Assembly: GCA_945643635.1 (NCBI GenBank)
Contig: CALZFC010000005.1
Location: forward strand, 6,775,001-6,839,000
From: Allodiplogaster sudhausi
Lineage: Eukaryota > Nematoda > Chromadorea > Rhabditida > Diplogasteridae
Length of the DNA stretch: 64,000 nt
Direction of reading: 5' to 3'
The translations under genes were made by a program, and so were the position numbers. Below, one piece after another: positions 10,668 to 22,799 of this stretch. The notes under the pieces are model-generated. The model was given only the letters and a program-made list of their open reading frames with translations, did no database searches and was not told where the DNA came from. Every line of letters begins with the position of its first letter. Positions within the stretch are counted from its first letter, which is position 1.

Positions 10668-10961
10668 GTACTAAAGGGACGAGGAAGAAGCAGTTGGAGA
10701 ATGTGGAAGAGTCAGCATTCAGTGTGAATGCGGGAGGGATTCCTGCGGGAGCGCCTTCCAGTCCAGAAGACGAAAAGAGTGAAAGCGAGTAGCGAAAGGA
10801 AGAAGAGAGAGAAGAGAAGGGGAGACGAAGATCCCAGAGGCAGACATACCCGTGGATCATCTTCACTCCATTGCTGCATCTTAACAGTTTAAATATCCTG
10901 CGTTTCATTACTCTATCTTTAAAAGTTGTATCTTCATTAAGTTATTCCTTCTGTTTATTTC

Positions 10962-11812
10962 CTATGTGTTGATTTGTCCCTCCACCAGCCAGTCTTCTTC
11001 CAATGCCCCAAGTACCCTTTCAGCGTGTCCACTCTGCCTCCTTCCATTGATGAGTTGCTGGAGAACTTCATCCGTTTCAGTAATCTCCAGAGCTGTCAAC
11101 TCAGCCCGAACATCGATTGTCTGCTCTTGTCTCCTCTTCCGCAAGAGACGGAATGTAAGCAGGCGCTGCTCATCGGTCACTTCTCTGCTACCGTAGTCCC
11201 GAAAGTCGTGGCGAGACTCTCTTCGGGAGAGAGAGTGGGGTGAGCGGACGACGATGGAGGAAGTGGCAGAAGCTGTGGACGCCGCGTAGTCATTCGGTGA
11301 AGGCGTCCTCAGTTCTTCATGGGACGGTGACGAAGTTACTTCGGATTGGCCTATGGAAGAGGGATACAGAGATGAAAAGAGATAGGGAGAGACAGAGAAG
11401 GAAAGAGCGAGGGAAAGTCAGACCGAAAGACAGCGAGGGACAGAGAGAGGGGAATGGGATTCATAGGTCGAACTAACCAGATGATGGAGCTTCAGAGTAC
11501 TTGCGGGCGCCGAAGTTGGCTGCCTCAGGACAAGAGGGGCGCTGGCATTCCTCATTTGGCTCCTGCAAAAACATCCACTAGCCGTTCTTGTTTTTTTCAT
11601 AATTAAAAGAAGGCGACCTTGATAGAAATGGAGATCTGGCATTGGTAGAAGAGCTGAGATCGATCTGCGTATTTGTACACGTGGGCCTCTTGGCCGGCCA
11701 TCAAATCCTCCGGGTACTCCAGATTGTTAAGAATGAACTTGTCCAGAGCGCAGCCATTGTCGTCCAGGATCTCGATGCGATCACCTGTAGCCGCAACCAC
11801 TCACTGTACTGT

Positions 11813-11847
<35 letters not shown>

Positions 11848-12958
11848 CTCCCTCTCCATCTCTCTCTACTCTCGTTCTCTTCGTCCTCACCATTTCCATC
11901 GTCGACAGTGCAACTATGTACAACAGCACAGAAAGTGTCGCTAGTCTCTGATTCACATGACCATTTGTGGTAGACCTGAATAGAAAGTCGTTGTCCTTCC
12001 CTGGAAGCCACAGACTGACCTGCTGGCCGATGGTTGCGTATTGAACTTCCTGTCCAGTGGGGCCACCAGCCAGGATGTCATAGTGGCAGATTGGCATGGG
12101 CACTAGAGCAGTCTGTGCCAGGGTCGTCAGGTCGGACACTTCTACTTCTGAGGACACCGACTTCTCCGATTCCATGTAGAAACACTCGATGCGATACGCT
12201 CGGTCTACCTCAACGAAGTAGAAGAGAATAAGGATGAAGGAGTGGAGTAAGAAGAGAAGAAGTGAGAGGAGGGAAAACTGACTTTGGTAACAAATTGTGG
12301 ATGGAATGAGATGACGACGGTGTAAGAGACGAAGACTCCCTTCGGGTTCAGAGAGCGAGTCCTCGCTATTTGGCACGTATCGAAGGGAAGTTCTATGCCT
12401 TCAATGGGCTGCTTCTTTTGCCATTTCTCACCATTTCTTCTAGAAACAACCGTCTCTCAAAATTCAGATTAACAGATGTGCTTTTCCGACATAAAGGGAT
12501 TTTTTTTTAAGGAGAGTACCCGCTACTTGTCTTCCTCCTTCATCATTTCTGCATTTTTGATCTTCGTAGAGTCCTTTGACATAGACATGGCCAGCAAAAG
12601 GGGTCCTGGTGTTGAAGTTGACAGTGAACGAAGAGGGTCCGCACTCGATCTCTGGCTCTCCTTCCACTCCGTTGTCCACTGGAATGCCATCGCTGGGCGA
12701 AACTGCAACAAAGCAGCTTCACCCTAGTCATTTCTTTTCTTCTTTTCCCATTTTCTTCTCCCTAATAGATCTCGTTAATAGCTAAAAAGAAAACAAAACT
12801 ATAAAAATATATAGAACCAAGAATTTGGTGCGCAGATGGGCCTGATTTGGTATTTGTTTATCACGATTGCCCAAGAAAACACACACATACACACAAAGCT
12901 TAAGAAGGATTTCTTCTTTCTAACCGATTAAGAGGAATGTAAGAAGCGAGAGCCGCAT
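10962..12958 (-). CDS. Cuticlin-like ZP-domain protein
   Basis: Eight exons: 12958-12925, 12702-12520, 12398-12283, 12208-12020, 11975-11891, 11784-11618, 11562-11478, 11350-10962. They sum to 1248 nt, an exact open frame of 415 residues. The first exon gives a short hydrophobic signal peptide (MRLSLLTFLLI). The mature part opens with the cuticlin hallmark IPVDNGVEGEPEIECGP, followed by the ZP domain (NFNTRTPFAGHVYVKGLY, GGRQVAGIELPFDTC, RTRSLNPKG, VTKVDRAYRIECFYME, YHKWSC, VDDGNGDRIEILDDNGCALD, AHVYKYADRSQLFYQC). Conserved Cys residues are present. Near the C-terminus a basic run (LLRKRRQEQTIDVRAELTALEI) resembles the furin-type cleavage site of cuticlins. These proteins are secreted and polymerise in the cuticle. 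Which cuticlin paralogue it is I cannot say. Confidence 0.92.
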
Positions 12959-13439
12959 GGCAAATCTGCTTTCTCCGAGAAAGGAAGAGGAACAGCTGAC
13001 TCCCTCCCCCCCACCCTCAAGGCGGGATGAGAGATGCCTTTCTCATTAGTCCATTGCCATAACTGGTAGTGGACACTAGGAGTGAAGCCGGGAGAGAAAA
13101 TAAGAGACTGAGAGAGTGCCAGGATGAAAGAAGGAAGAGAGAGACGGAGGTGGTGAGAGAGTGCAATGGAGAAAGACAGAAAGCTGTTAACAACTTTGAA
13201 GATTGCAGCCATGTACGCTTGCTTCGCAGCACTGATATTTACAACGTTTATTTATCGTATTTAATCATTAGAGACCATCTATGAGCAGCCTTATACAACT
13301 TTAAGACATTTATATTTCATCACAAACCATATTTTGAACTTTAATCCTGAGCAGAGATACAATAAAGATAAGTGATTGTTCTTGAGTAATAAAATGAAAA
13401 CTGATTTACCTTTTAATCACTATCTGGTTCCCGTCACAG

Positions 13440-13660
13440 TTGTCCATAGATCTTTACTCTCCCTCTTTCTTGTTCTCGATCCGTCTCTCTCACTCTTTTC
13501 CCTCTCCTCTCCTCTCGATCCCTCTCTCTCTCTCTCACTCTTTTCCTCTTACCTCCACTCTATCCCACTCTCTCACTCTTTTCCCTCTCCCCTCCTCTCG
13601 ATACCTCTCTATCTCACTCTTTTCCTCTCCTCTCCTCTCTTCTCTCTACTCGATTCTCCA
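13440..13660. repeat. CT-rich imperfect tandem repeat
   Basis: Three imperfect copies of a ~60-bp CT-rich unit containing CCTCTCCTCTCCTCTCGAT. It lies between the cuticlin and globin genes; I see no gene in 12960-13789. Confidence 0.8.
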
Positions 13661-13789
13661 GACCAGTTGGGTGTCCATTCCAGTGAATGGTGAGAGATGA
13701 CTCCATCTTTGCTAATCCAACCCGTTCATCAAACACGGAATGAGTATTCTGTATATTCATATTTACAAGGAGCAATTAATCATGGCGTG

Positions 13790-14198
13790 CTAGACCAGAG
13801 ATTTCCTCCGGATGCTCGCCTTCCGATGCCTTTCCAGGTCGAATCCTTCTGCAATCCTCTCGCAAACGAAGGACAACAGCGACTTCCAGCCGTCGTGAAC
13901 AACCGTATTCCGATGCTGAAGAGAAAACCAAAAGAGAGGGAGTGAGAGAGAAAGGGAGACAGAGTGAGAAACAGTGGAGAGAGAGAAAAGTGAGAGAGAG
14001 AGTGAAGGGAGAGAAGGGTGGCGAAATAGAATGAGCATTCGCTGACTTCTTGTGGAAGAGTGCGAAGAAGAAAGGTGATGATGGCATGGGCGAAGACGGG
14101 GAGGTACACTCGGCTGAAGCTGTCACCTCCTCCGGGCAAATCACGTACGTAATGGAAGTGTCGTCTGCCATACATCACCTGAATTAGAGTGAGAGAGG

Positions 14199-14295
<97 letters not shown>

Positions 14296-15299
14296 ACAAG
14301 ATTGAGAACGAGAGCTGACAGAACAAGAGAACAAGAAGAGTCATTCTTACTCTTAAATTTTGCACTGCGCAAATCGAATTAATCTGTATGTAATTTTGCA
14401 ACTTTTTTCAGAACTTATGGACCGAATATAAAAATAGTGAGTACCAATACATAGAAAAGAACAAACTTAAGAAACTATACCAGAACGGGTCCCATCTCGG
14501 ACTCGAGAGAGTAGATGTTACGCACGCAGAGATCGATGACAGAAGCGAAGAGCTTAGCTGATCGATGGAACGGTGGGTAGCTGAAGGCAGGATAAATCAT
14601 CTCACGACTACCAAGAAAAGGAATGAAGGCTGCAAGACCAACCCATCCAGATCAACGATATCTTCAGGGAGATTGAAGAGAAGGCGGAGTTCAGGAGAAG
14701 AAGAGAAGACTGAGCTGTAGATGGCACAGCCAATCGTGACAGGAGAATCAACGACTTCGTGGATCACCGCCCAAGACTCTTCGACGTGGCATTTCAAGGT
14801 CTCCGTAAGACATTCACTGCGGTTGCTGAGTGAAGGCAAGACCGGAATGCCCGGAATCCCTCTGAAGAAGGTGTTGGATGAGTTGTGATGGGAAGAGAGA
14901 AGAGACCTCCTGTGTCTTTGTCTTCCAGCCGACGCGGCTCTGCTGATCTTCCTCTGCTTAATCGGCGCGTGCTTGAAGGAAGCAGCTGCTTGGAGAACGT
15001 CTTCTTCCGGGCAACTTCCCTGCTATTTATTCAACATTTGTATAATTAATCAATGCCATATGAATGTATGTATATAAAAAAATTTAAGATGGTTAAAAAA
15101 GACAAACCGATAACTTGTGGCTGGGATTATGGCTGGACAGTAGATTGCCAGAACTGGTGGTCTCCGAGTCCGTGGAGGAGCGAGAGGAAGGAGAGGGAAG
15201 GCCATCTCCACCACAACTCCCTTTTTGCTGAGAAGACCCTTCATTGGCGACTTTCCAATCCGAGTAACGAGAGCTCACTGAACCCGAGCGGTTTCCCAT
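13790..15299 (-). CDS. Globin family protein with N-myristoylation-type start
   Basis: Start at 15299 (MGNRSGSVSSRYSDW), directly after an intron-like TTTAG. Exons then run about 15299-15110, 15022-14610, 14578-14482, 14178-14054 and 13920-13790, ending …RRKSLV and TAG. The middle exon has globin helix A/B features (ESWAVIHEVV.., GCAIYSSVF, PELRLLFNLPEDI with the CD-corner Phe). Later exons supply the helix E/F region (YPPFHRSAKLFASVIDLC), a GRRHFHYV segment placing the likely proximal His, and G/H helices (VYLPVFAHAIITFLLRTL, VHDGWKSLLSFVCERIAEGF). Gly2 with Asn3 and Ser5/Ser7 fits an N-myristoylation signal, known in globin X and some nematode globins, which suggests membrane attachment. 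Between the start and the globin fold is a Ser-rich leader. An upstream exon at 15695-16003 is possible but unsupported. Confidence 0.75.
14193..14292. repeat. GA microsatellite in a globin intron
   Basis: Nearly pure (GA)n of ~100 bp lying just upstream (in the transcript) of the GRRHFHYV exon, so it reads as a CT tract before the splice acceptor. Confidence 0.95.
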
Positions 15300-16466
15300 C
15301 TAAATACATATGTATATACATAGATGTATATAATTTCGCTTGTTCAAAGATTTCCACGGATCCGTATGCTATGCGCGTTCAGTGCCTTTTGTTGCTTGGA
15401 AAGAGAAGAGCACAAGAAAAGACAGTTAGTTTCACAAATAAGAAGAGTTGAGATAGAAATTCTTGTTGGAGATGAGCGTAGTTCAGATCATCGCAAACAT
15501 CTCGATCATAATACATATCATATCACTCAAGAAAGAAGACATTTGTTGGACTACCTGTGCCACGTAACAGAGGACGATCACCGAAAAATAAATAATTCAT
15601 GTGCTATTTCGTAGGACTCAGAAACCCGCTACGCTAAAAATAGCATGCGCGAATGAGAGTGCTAAGGGCCGCGGCAATTTGAGATCTCACAAGTTTATTT
15701 GGTGATCGTCCTCCTTGAAATATCACACATCGACTTGTGTATCAGAGAGAAAGAGAGTGAGCGGACAAAGAAGAAAAGGTTGTTAACTATCACGGCTGTG
15801 GTTGCATAGACCCTCACAACAAAAGAATACGACGCTTCCCCTCTCCTCCATATCTGGAGAAGTCGAACTTCCGCTCGCTCACAACACAAGACCTTGGCAC
15901 TTTGCATGCTCCCACTTGCTCCGCCCCTTTCCACTTTCTCCCTCAAGGCAACCAACATAATAGACGAAATAGTATCTAAAGCTTTGTCCAAAGCACTCGC
16001 CATTTTGCGCTGGCATTCTGACAAATTCTATTTGAGCGTCGGATGCAGTTATATTTAGACCTTGAAATGGCTACTTTCTTTTCAGGAGAAAGGCTACGAA
16101 TGCAAGATAAAGGGAGTGGCAATCAGGGAGAGATATTGAGATTCTAAAAGATACTCTTTGTTTAGTGAAGGCGCACGCAGAAAGAGAACACTTCTACGCA
16201 GAAAGAGAACACTTATACTCTTGGACTATTGAAGAGTTTCGACTTTGACAATTAATGGAATTCGGAGGAGAGAGAAAGAGAGAGAGAGAGAGAGGGAGAG
16301 AGAGAGAGAGAGCGAAGAGATAGACAGAGAGAGCGAGAGAGAGAGACGGGTAGGATGAGGCAGACAGGAAGAGAGACTTGAGATGATTGCTTGAGTCAAA
16401 CACCAACAAAGGAATGAAGTGGCATGGAGACGAAGCACAAACCAATGTAGACTTTGTTTCACTCAT

Positions 16467-16505
<39 letters not shown>

Positions 16506-16559
16506 CTCTCTCTCTCCTGTTCACTTTTCTTCTCTTTCTGTCTTTTCTCTAATTCCATG

Positions 16560-16601
<42 letters not shown>

Positions 16602-17570
16602 TTTATCTCTACCTCTCAGCTCTCTCTTTCTCTCCTGACAAAAGAAAGCTCCTTCCCGTTTCAACTTCCGATGTCCTTTTCTTCGTCTTCTTTGAAAGAA
16701 AACAGAGCTCGTGAAATCCATAGCAATGGACAAAGAACATGCAATTTAATTCTCCACGTGAAAAGTGTTTTAAAAACAGAATGACTGTCCGCGAATCCAG
16801 AGAGGAAATGCGTAAAAGGGAAGGACGCGCAATGGGCAAGGGTTACAAGGGGAAAAGTTAATTTCCCGACTATAAACTCAAAGAAAATCCTCACAACTAT
16901 ATTACTCTTCATCTCATTTGCCTATTTCACTCAAGATCCTTCACTCACCCTCTTTCCCCTTCCTCTCTATTCCCCTTTCCTTCTATTCCTTTCCTCTTTC
17001 TCCACCAATCCCACTTATCGCAGGAGTGGTTCCCTGTCTAAATGGATTTATCGCGAAGTGCAAGTGGTTGCTGAATAATTAATAATACCGAGCAATGTTA
17101 GGATTCTTTTCTTAGTCTCGAGACGATAAAGGAATGAAGGAGAAAATGATGGTTGGTAGCAGAGGCTTCATCCATTGTTGTGGGTTCACAACTGTCAATG
17201 CATTTCTATGGAAGACTCTTCATCCTTCCTCTGTCATTTACTCAAATCCTCAGTAACGATTCAACACTCAGAATGACATCGTCTTTTCTATGTATATTCG
17301 CATAATCCCGTTCTGTAATTCTCTTCTCGACTGGCTCCTACATATAAGTTGATAATATTTCGTTTCTTTTAGCGTGACTATACATTTCAAGATGTCAAAA
17401 GAATTTCTCAGCGACTAAAGATTAACTACACTTATACGAATTCTATCATGAGTAAACGTATGTAAGTAATTATTTTCACAAAAAAAAACAGGTAGTAACT
17501 GAAACTCAGATAATGTTATTTAGATTGATCACATAAAATACACTGTACAATTCTATTTTAAACTATGAAT
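15300..17570. other. Intergenic; one weak open frame
   Basis: A minus-strand frame from 16003 to 15695 (MASALDKALDTISSIML…) has a GTGAGG donor near 15818 but no recognised domain, and could be a leader exon or nothing. GA and CT microsatellites lie at 16264-16340 and 16466-16640. From ~16640 to 17570 nothing coding is seen; 17100-17570 is AT-rich and probably 3' flank of the TTD14-like gene. Confidence 0.5.
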
Positions 17571-17591
17571 TCAATTTCGCGCAGTTAATAT
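17571..17591 (-). pseudogene. Displaced last codons of the TTD14-like gene
   Basis: Reading the minus strand from the target duplication (17591-17587) gives I-L-T-A-R-N and a TGA stop at 17573-17571. Joined to the codons before 23213, this restores an end of …IVEKILTARN. The gypsy element (17592-23212) now separates these 21 bases from the rest of the gene. Confidence 0.8.
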
Positions 17592-17790
17592 AGTTATGTT
17601 ACTTGCTAGGTAACACTGGAATGCAGGACAGGAACACAAGTGTAGACGGAGAAGACAAGTGTTTATCAAGAAGCCAGGGGCCTCTTTTATAGGGTGAGGA
17701 ATGGTGTACTTTCAATAAGGTCACGGGGGCAAGTCAAGGACAAAGGGGGATGATAATTATTGGACGTGATATTTTCCCTTCTACATGACA
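17592..17790 (-). repeat. 3' LTR of the gypsy element
   Basis: 199 bp, matching 23014-23212 at offset 5422 with three substitutions. Just inside the element on the plus strand is CCTCCCCG, which on the element strand is CGGGGAGG, a plausible short polypurine tract directly before the LTR. Confidence 0.93.
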
Positions 17791-17799
17791 CCTCCCCGA

Positions 17800-18030
17800 A
17801 GTACAACATCCTCACGGCGCAGAGTTCGACCCAAGGTCTACGTCTCTGCACAGACAACCTCGGCAAAAGAACAACGAGGAAGGAGTTCAAGGCAAAGCCT
17901 CTACATCTCCTTGACAATCGACAGAGTTCGGCGTAGCCTACGTCTCTGTTCACAAACACAAAAAAAACCTTGTTTCGGACAAGGAGGAAGTTCGAGAAAA
18001 CACTTCTCTACGTCTCCCTTCATTGAGCAG
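17800..18030 (-). repeat. Four imperfect repeats in the gypsy 3' region
   Basis: The plus strand shows AGTTC…CTACGTCTC-type units beginning near 17821, 17889, 17928 and 17988, spaced about 40-70 bp. They lie after the integrase stop and before the 3' LTR and are non-coding as far as I can see. Confidence 0.6.
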
Positions 18031-18088
18031 CAATTGTCTTGAAAAACGGCGAATATCCATAAGCAAATGGAACATGGCTTCATCCTCT

Positions 18089-21000
18089 TCAGAGGGTCGT
18101 TAGCCAGCCAAGTGTGCGAGGCATATCAGCGGCGCGGCGATCCTTGGCATGGGCGCTGGCTGATTTTGGACTCCTCTCGCAACCTGACTTTCTAGACAGT
18201 TTCTTCTTCTCCAATGGCACGCTCACATCCATTCCTCGGAAGGGGCCATGAGAAGAGTCGGTGGTTGCTGTATATCGCACATTTCTGTACCGTTCTGGCG
18301 GAACACCTTTGTTCGCCCGTTGGCTGACACGGACAGTGGGAGGCGGAGGCGGCGAGGCTTTCTTGATCGGATTCTTCTGGGGCGCTCGAGGCACCACGCT
18401 TGTTGCCGGCCTCGGTCCATTCACCTTCTGTCTGGTCGGAGCCAAACTCCATCTCGGTGGAACGGGTGCAGCAGGGCGAGTGAATACCATAGTCTGACGA
18501 CGGTTAGTGTTCGTTGCAAGCGGCTGCTTCTGGGGAATTGTCGTACTCGCTCCCCTCCCCGAATTCACACTTCGGTGGGAAATCGCTGCGAGTTCCTCCC
18601 AGGTAATCTTGAATTTCTTCTTCATCTGGTCAGCATGGCATTTGCGCGAACCACGACCGTAATGCACTTGGTATGTGTTCTCTCCAATCACTTCAGTGGC
18701 AATACCAGGAATCCACTTATCGTCGCCACCCGTGAAATTCATAATGTAGACTTCTTCTCCCACCTCGAACGTTCGAGCCTTGCATTTCTTGTCATAGTTG
18801 CGAGTCATGTTCTGCTTGTACTTCCGGGAAACCTCTTGCTGGTTTGGTGCTTGACCAATTCGTCCGGGCAACAGATCCAATGACATGCGCAGTTGTCTGC
18901 CCATCAGGCTCTCGGCGGGGCTCATGCCCGTGGCAGGATGCGGGGTTGTCCGGTAGTTGAGGAGCACACGGCTCACTGCCTCACGCAAGGGCAGACCCGA
19001 GCGGGTACTCTTTTCTACGTGCGTCTTGAACGTCTGGACGAACCTCTCCGCTTCACCATTCGAGTTCGGGTGGTACGGGGGTGTAAGGATGTGCTGGATG
19101 TTGTTCTGTTCGCAGAACTCAGAGAACTCTCGCGACGCAAGCTGCAGTCCATTGTCAGAGACAATCTGCTCAGGCAAACCGTGGGTTGCGAACAACTCTT
19201 GTAGACGGCACACGGTTGCAGCGGCAGTCGTACTGCCCATTCGCACAGCTTCTGGCCATTTTGACTTTGCATCCACGACAATGAGCCACATGGATCAGTG
19301 AAACGGTCCGCAAAAGTCAATGTGAAGGCGCTGCCAAGCGCGTTCTGGCTCTTCCCAGCTGTGGAGCGGCGTTCTCGTGAGAGTGTTCCCAAGACGGGCA
19401 CAGAGGTCGCATGCTCTAGCGACGGCCTCAATCTTGTCATCCATGAAGGGGAACCACACCTTCTGACGAGCGATCGCCTTCATGCGTGCCATTCCGAAGT
19501 GCGTTTCATGCAACTTTTGGAGTACGGCTTTCTCCAGTGTCTGCGGAATCACGATTCGATCCTTCCTCAGGACGATTCCGGCTTCTTCAGACAACTCATC
19601 TTTGACGGCGACATACTGTTTCAGCAGCGGATATTCCAGTTCACGAGGAAATCCACTCTTCAGCCATTCCCGGACTTTCGTCAACGCAGGGTCCTTGTCA
19701 GTCTCTTCACGCATGCTTGGCAGACTGACCGCGCACTTCTCGAAATAGTGCTCAACAGCCCAGAGCTGGACCTCTGCTTCCTCACGGACCGTTTTCTTCG
19801 ACGGCATCTCCGTGGCCAATGGGAGTCGCGACAAGCCATCAGCGTTTCCGAAATCAGATGTGGACCGGTACTCAACATCGAAGGAATACGCTCTCAGACG
19901 GAGTTCCCATCGGTGAAGCCTCTTCATGGCAATCACCGGAAGCTCGTGCTTCGGTCCAAGAATCAACACGAGTGGCTTGTGGTCGGTCAACAGTGTGAAC
20001 TTCCTCCCATACAGGAACTGGCTGAACTTCTCCACTCCAAAGACGATACCCAATGCTTCCTTCTCAATCTGGGCGTAGTTTCGCTCTTCCTTGGTGAGCG
20101 TCCTGGAAGCGAATGCAATGACTCTCTCGACGCCATCCGGACAGGCGTGGTAGATCACTGCCCCCAGTCCATACTCCGAGGCATCCGTCGCGAGTATGAC
20201 CGGTACATCGGGATCGTAGTGGATCAGTACGTCGGCCCTGATCAGCCTCTGCTTGATCAGACGGAATGCTTTCTCATGCTCATCTCCCCAGACGAACTCG
20301 ACGTCTTTCTTCCTCAGGGCGTTCAAGGGCAGGGCGAGATCTGACAGTCTCGGCACGAACTTGGCGTAGTACTGCACCATGCCCAAGAAAGACTCGACAT
20401 GCTTCAGGTTCTTAGGCGCTGGCATCTCAGGCATCGCCTTTATCTTGTCGGGGGACGGCCTGATGCCTTCTTGGTCAACCACATGTCCGAGGAAGTCGAT
20501 TCGGCGCATCAGGAACTGGCATTTCTCGCGCTTCAAGCGAAATCCAGCCTACCTCAGCCTCTCCAGCACCTTCTTCATTCTTCGCAGGTGTTCCTCGTCA
20601 TTGGGAGCGGTGACCACAATGTCATCGAGGTAGACCATCACACCTGGCAAGCCAGCCAACACTTCCTCCATGGTCCGCTGGAAGATGGCGGGTGCAGAGG
20701 CGATACCGAACGGCATCCTCTCGAACTGGAAATGACCCTTCTGCGTGGACAGCGTGAGAAACTTCTTCGACGCTTCCTCCATCTCAATCTGCATGTACGC
20801 GTCTCGCAGATCATCTTTGAGAACTTCTGACCGCCGTTCAGCATGTGAAACAGGTCGTCAGGCTTCGGCAGAGGGTATTGGTTGACATCGAGCAGAGGAT
20901 TGATCGTGACTTTGAAGTCTCCACAGAGTCGAATCCTCCCGCCTGGTTTCGGAACGACAACCAGCGGCGTGCCCCACTCGGGGTGCTCAACGGGTTTCAG

Positions 21001-21344
21001 AATGCCTTCTTTCACCATTCGATCAATCGCTTCATCCACCTTCGGCTTCAGGGCGTAGGGCACAGGGCGGGGGCGCGGAACAGGCGTGGCTCTGGGCGTC
21101 CATCACGGAACTTCAGGACTGCCTTCTTCACAGTGCAGTGTCCCAGACCAGGCTCGAAAAGCTCCTGATTCTCTTGCAGAATCTTCGCAATCTTGTCCGC
21201 CAGCGGTTTCAGCTCTTGCTCAACATGCTTCACCGCGAAGAATGGTCCCATGCTCATTCCCAGAGCACGGATCATGTCTCTGCCGCAGAGTGCGGGCCCT
21301 TTTCCGGGAATCACGTGCATCCAGACTTGCGCAGATCGGCCAGA
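18089..21344 (-). pseudogene. Gypsy Pol: protease tail, RT, RNase H, integrase (broken)
   Basis: Continuous homology in pieces: 21344-21048, 21063-20638, 20794-20549, 20536-19295 and 19291-18089. RT shows WGTPLVVVPKPGG, LRDAYMQIE, MPFGIASAPAIFQR and the catalytic YLDDIVV. RNase H shows ATDASEYGLGAVI and TDHKPL. Integrase shows an H-x3-H…C-x2-C zinc site and the catalytic D, D, E (IDFCGPF, VSDNGLQL, NSNGEAERF). The tail (MVFTRPAAPVPPRW onwards) is Pro/Arg-rich. Breaks: a TGA at 21345-21347 separating it from the Gag frame, a one-base shift near 21070, a one-base loss near 20815 within RT, TAG at 20549-20551 and TGA near 19292-19294 in integrase. All catalytic motifs seen remain intact between the breaks. 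Confidence 0.88.
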
Positions 21345-22463
21345 TCACTTCACCGTGAGACGGCTTCGGCCCTTCAGGCGGATCTCGGAGCCATTGTAGG
21401 CGCAACCGTGGTAGGTCGTCCTCTCCAGTGTAGGTGAGCCCAAGGTACGCCAAATGTGCTCGTCGATGATGGAGATCGCAGCGCCCGTATCCAGCTCCAT
21501 CTGGACAGGGAATCCATTGAGCTCAACGTTAAGCATCTCGGGCGGTTCGACCTGGGGACGGGCGAAATCGATTTTACCCACCGGGTATTCGTCTTGGTCG
21601 TCACCGGTCTCCTGGTCCACCCAGTTTGCCCTTCGCTGCGGAGCGCGCGGAGCCTTCTTGTGGTTGCGGGAGGCCTGCTCAGCCTTCTTCTTCTTACAGT
21701 CCCTCATGAAGTAACCTGGCTGTGAGCAGTAGTGGCACTTCCCATCGAACCGGCTCGGCTTCTGCTGCCTTTCTCCAGAGCTGTGCGTCGGCCTCCTGGT
21801 TTGCACGTGGGCGTGATGCACCGTGCTTCCGGCAAGTATGCCGTGTGGTTGCGATGATGTCTTCACTTGTTCCAGATTTGATCCAACTGTCTCAATCGCC
21901 GTAGCTGTTTCAACCAGCTTTGCGAAGTTGGCGTCTGACAGCTCCACCAGTCGTTTCCGGATTTCATCGGACCGGATTCCACCAACGAACGCCATGCAAA
22001 GCATCATGTCGTTGGGATCCTTCACCTTTGCGAAGTCACACGTGCGGGCCTTCTTCTGGAGCTCGAGAGAGAATTCTCGGATGCTCATGCCATCTGTCTG
22101 GGTCGACCGCATCAGTGCGACTCGCTCGGAAAGCACAAGGGTCTTCGGCTGGTAAAGCCTCTCCATGTATGCTGTCAGTTCCGCGTAGCTGTGATCCTCG
22201 AGAAAGCGACCCTGAGCCAGATTCTCCATGGCTGTGTAGGAGGTCTCACCGACTTCTTGCAAGAAGTAGTACTTCTTCATGTCGTCATCGGTGATTTCTC
22301 GGATTCGCATGCTGCCCTCGAACAGGCGCTGCCACACGCGGAAACTGTGTCCGGGAACGAACGGATTCACCGAATGGGACCTCGCAGCGGTCACGATCAC
22401 TCGGGCTGAATCAGCCGGTGCTGCGACCGGCGTCGTGGCGGTTGAGGTTCGCGGATTCTTCAT
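21345..22463 (-). CDS. Gypsy Gag and protease domain
   Basis: 372 aa. N-terminal Ala/Thr-rich segment, a Gag capsid-like region (FRVWQRLFEGSMRI…, SIREFSLELQKKARTCDF), a zinc-knuckle-like CHYCSQPGYFMRDC in which the usual His is Tyr, a basic linker, then the protease with MELDTGAAISIID. The frame ends at TGA 21345-21347, in a position where Pol continues in the same frame directly after it. The His-to-Tyr change would weaken zinc binding and fits decay. Confidence 0.85.
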   Translation of the reverse strand: MKNPRTSTATTPVAAPADSARVIVTAARSHSVNPFVPGHSFRVWQRLFEGSMRIREITDDDMKKYYFLQEVGETSYTAMENLAQGRFLEDHSYAELTAYMERLYQPKTLVLSERVALMRSTQTDGMSIREFSLELQKKARTCDFAKVKDPNDMMLCMAFVGGIRSDEIRKRLVELSDANFAKLVETATAIETVGSNLEQVKTSSQPHGILAGSTVHHAHVQTRRPTHSSGERQQKPSRFDGKCHYCSQPGYFMRDCKKKKAEQASRNHKKAPRAPQRRANWVDQETGDDQDEYPVGKIDFARPQVEPPEMLNVELNGFPVQMELDTGAAISIIDEHIWRTLGSPTLERTTYHGCAYNGSEIRLKGRSRLTVK

Positions 22464-22799
22464 GATTTCTCCGTAGGCCTAGCCTGACTGCTTCCTGCAC
22501 ACGAATGCCCGCACCAGTTAGCTGAGAAGCACTCGCAGCCAACCGGGGGTCTTACAACGTCACCTTCCGCGAGTTAACTCCGGATAGGATTTCTCCCTGC
22601 TAGCTCGGCTAGGATCGAGATTGTCCGATGAAGTTGCTTGACTGATTCCCAGCGGCCGTATACTCCTTAGAGACCCTCACGCTTGGATCTCCAGGAAACG
22701 GGCGCGTGGTACTGCAAGGTTTCGTGGGACGTGCTCGCAACAGAGAGGCTATCTCGATAACGAGACCACCGCGCTGAGTTCAGCGTGCACAGACCACAA

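Noticed and set aside
15695..16024. Minus-strand frame as first exon of the globin gene
   Set aside because: The globin has its own good start (MGN…) after an acceptor-like site. Joining the two is possible but nothing in the sequence requires it.
17597..17790. Gypsy LTR beginning at TGTTAC (17597/23019)
   Set aside because: That border leaves unmatched flanks. Extending to 17592/23014 gives a perfect AATAT duplication and fits the host reading frame.
19298..20344. 348-codon plus-strand frame
   Set aside because: It is the antisense shadow of the gypsy RNase H/integrase region, which has clear catalytic motifs on the minus strand.
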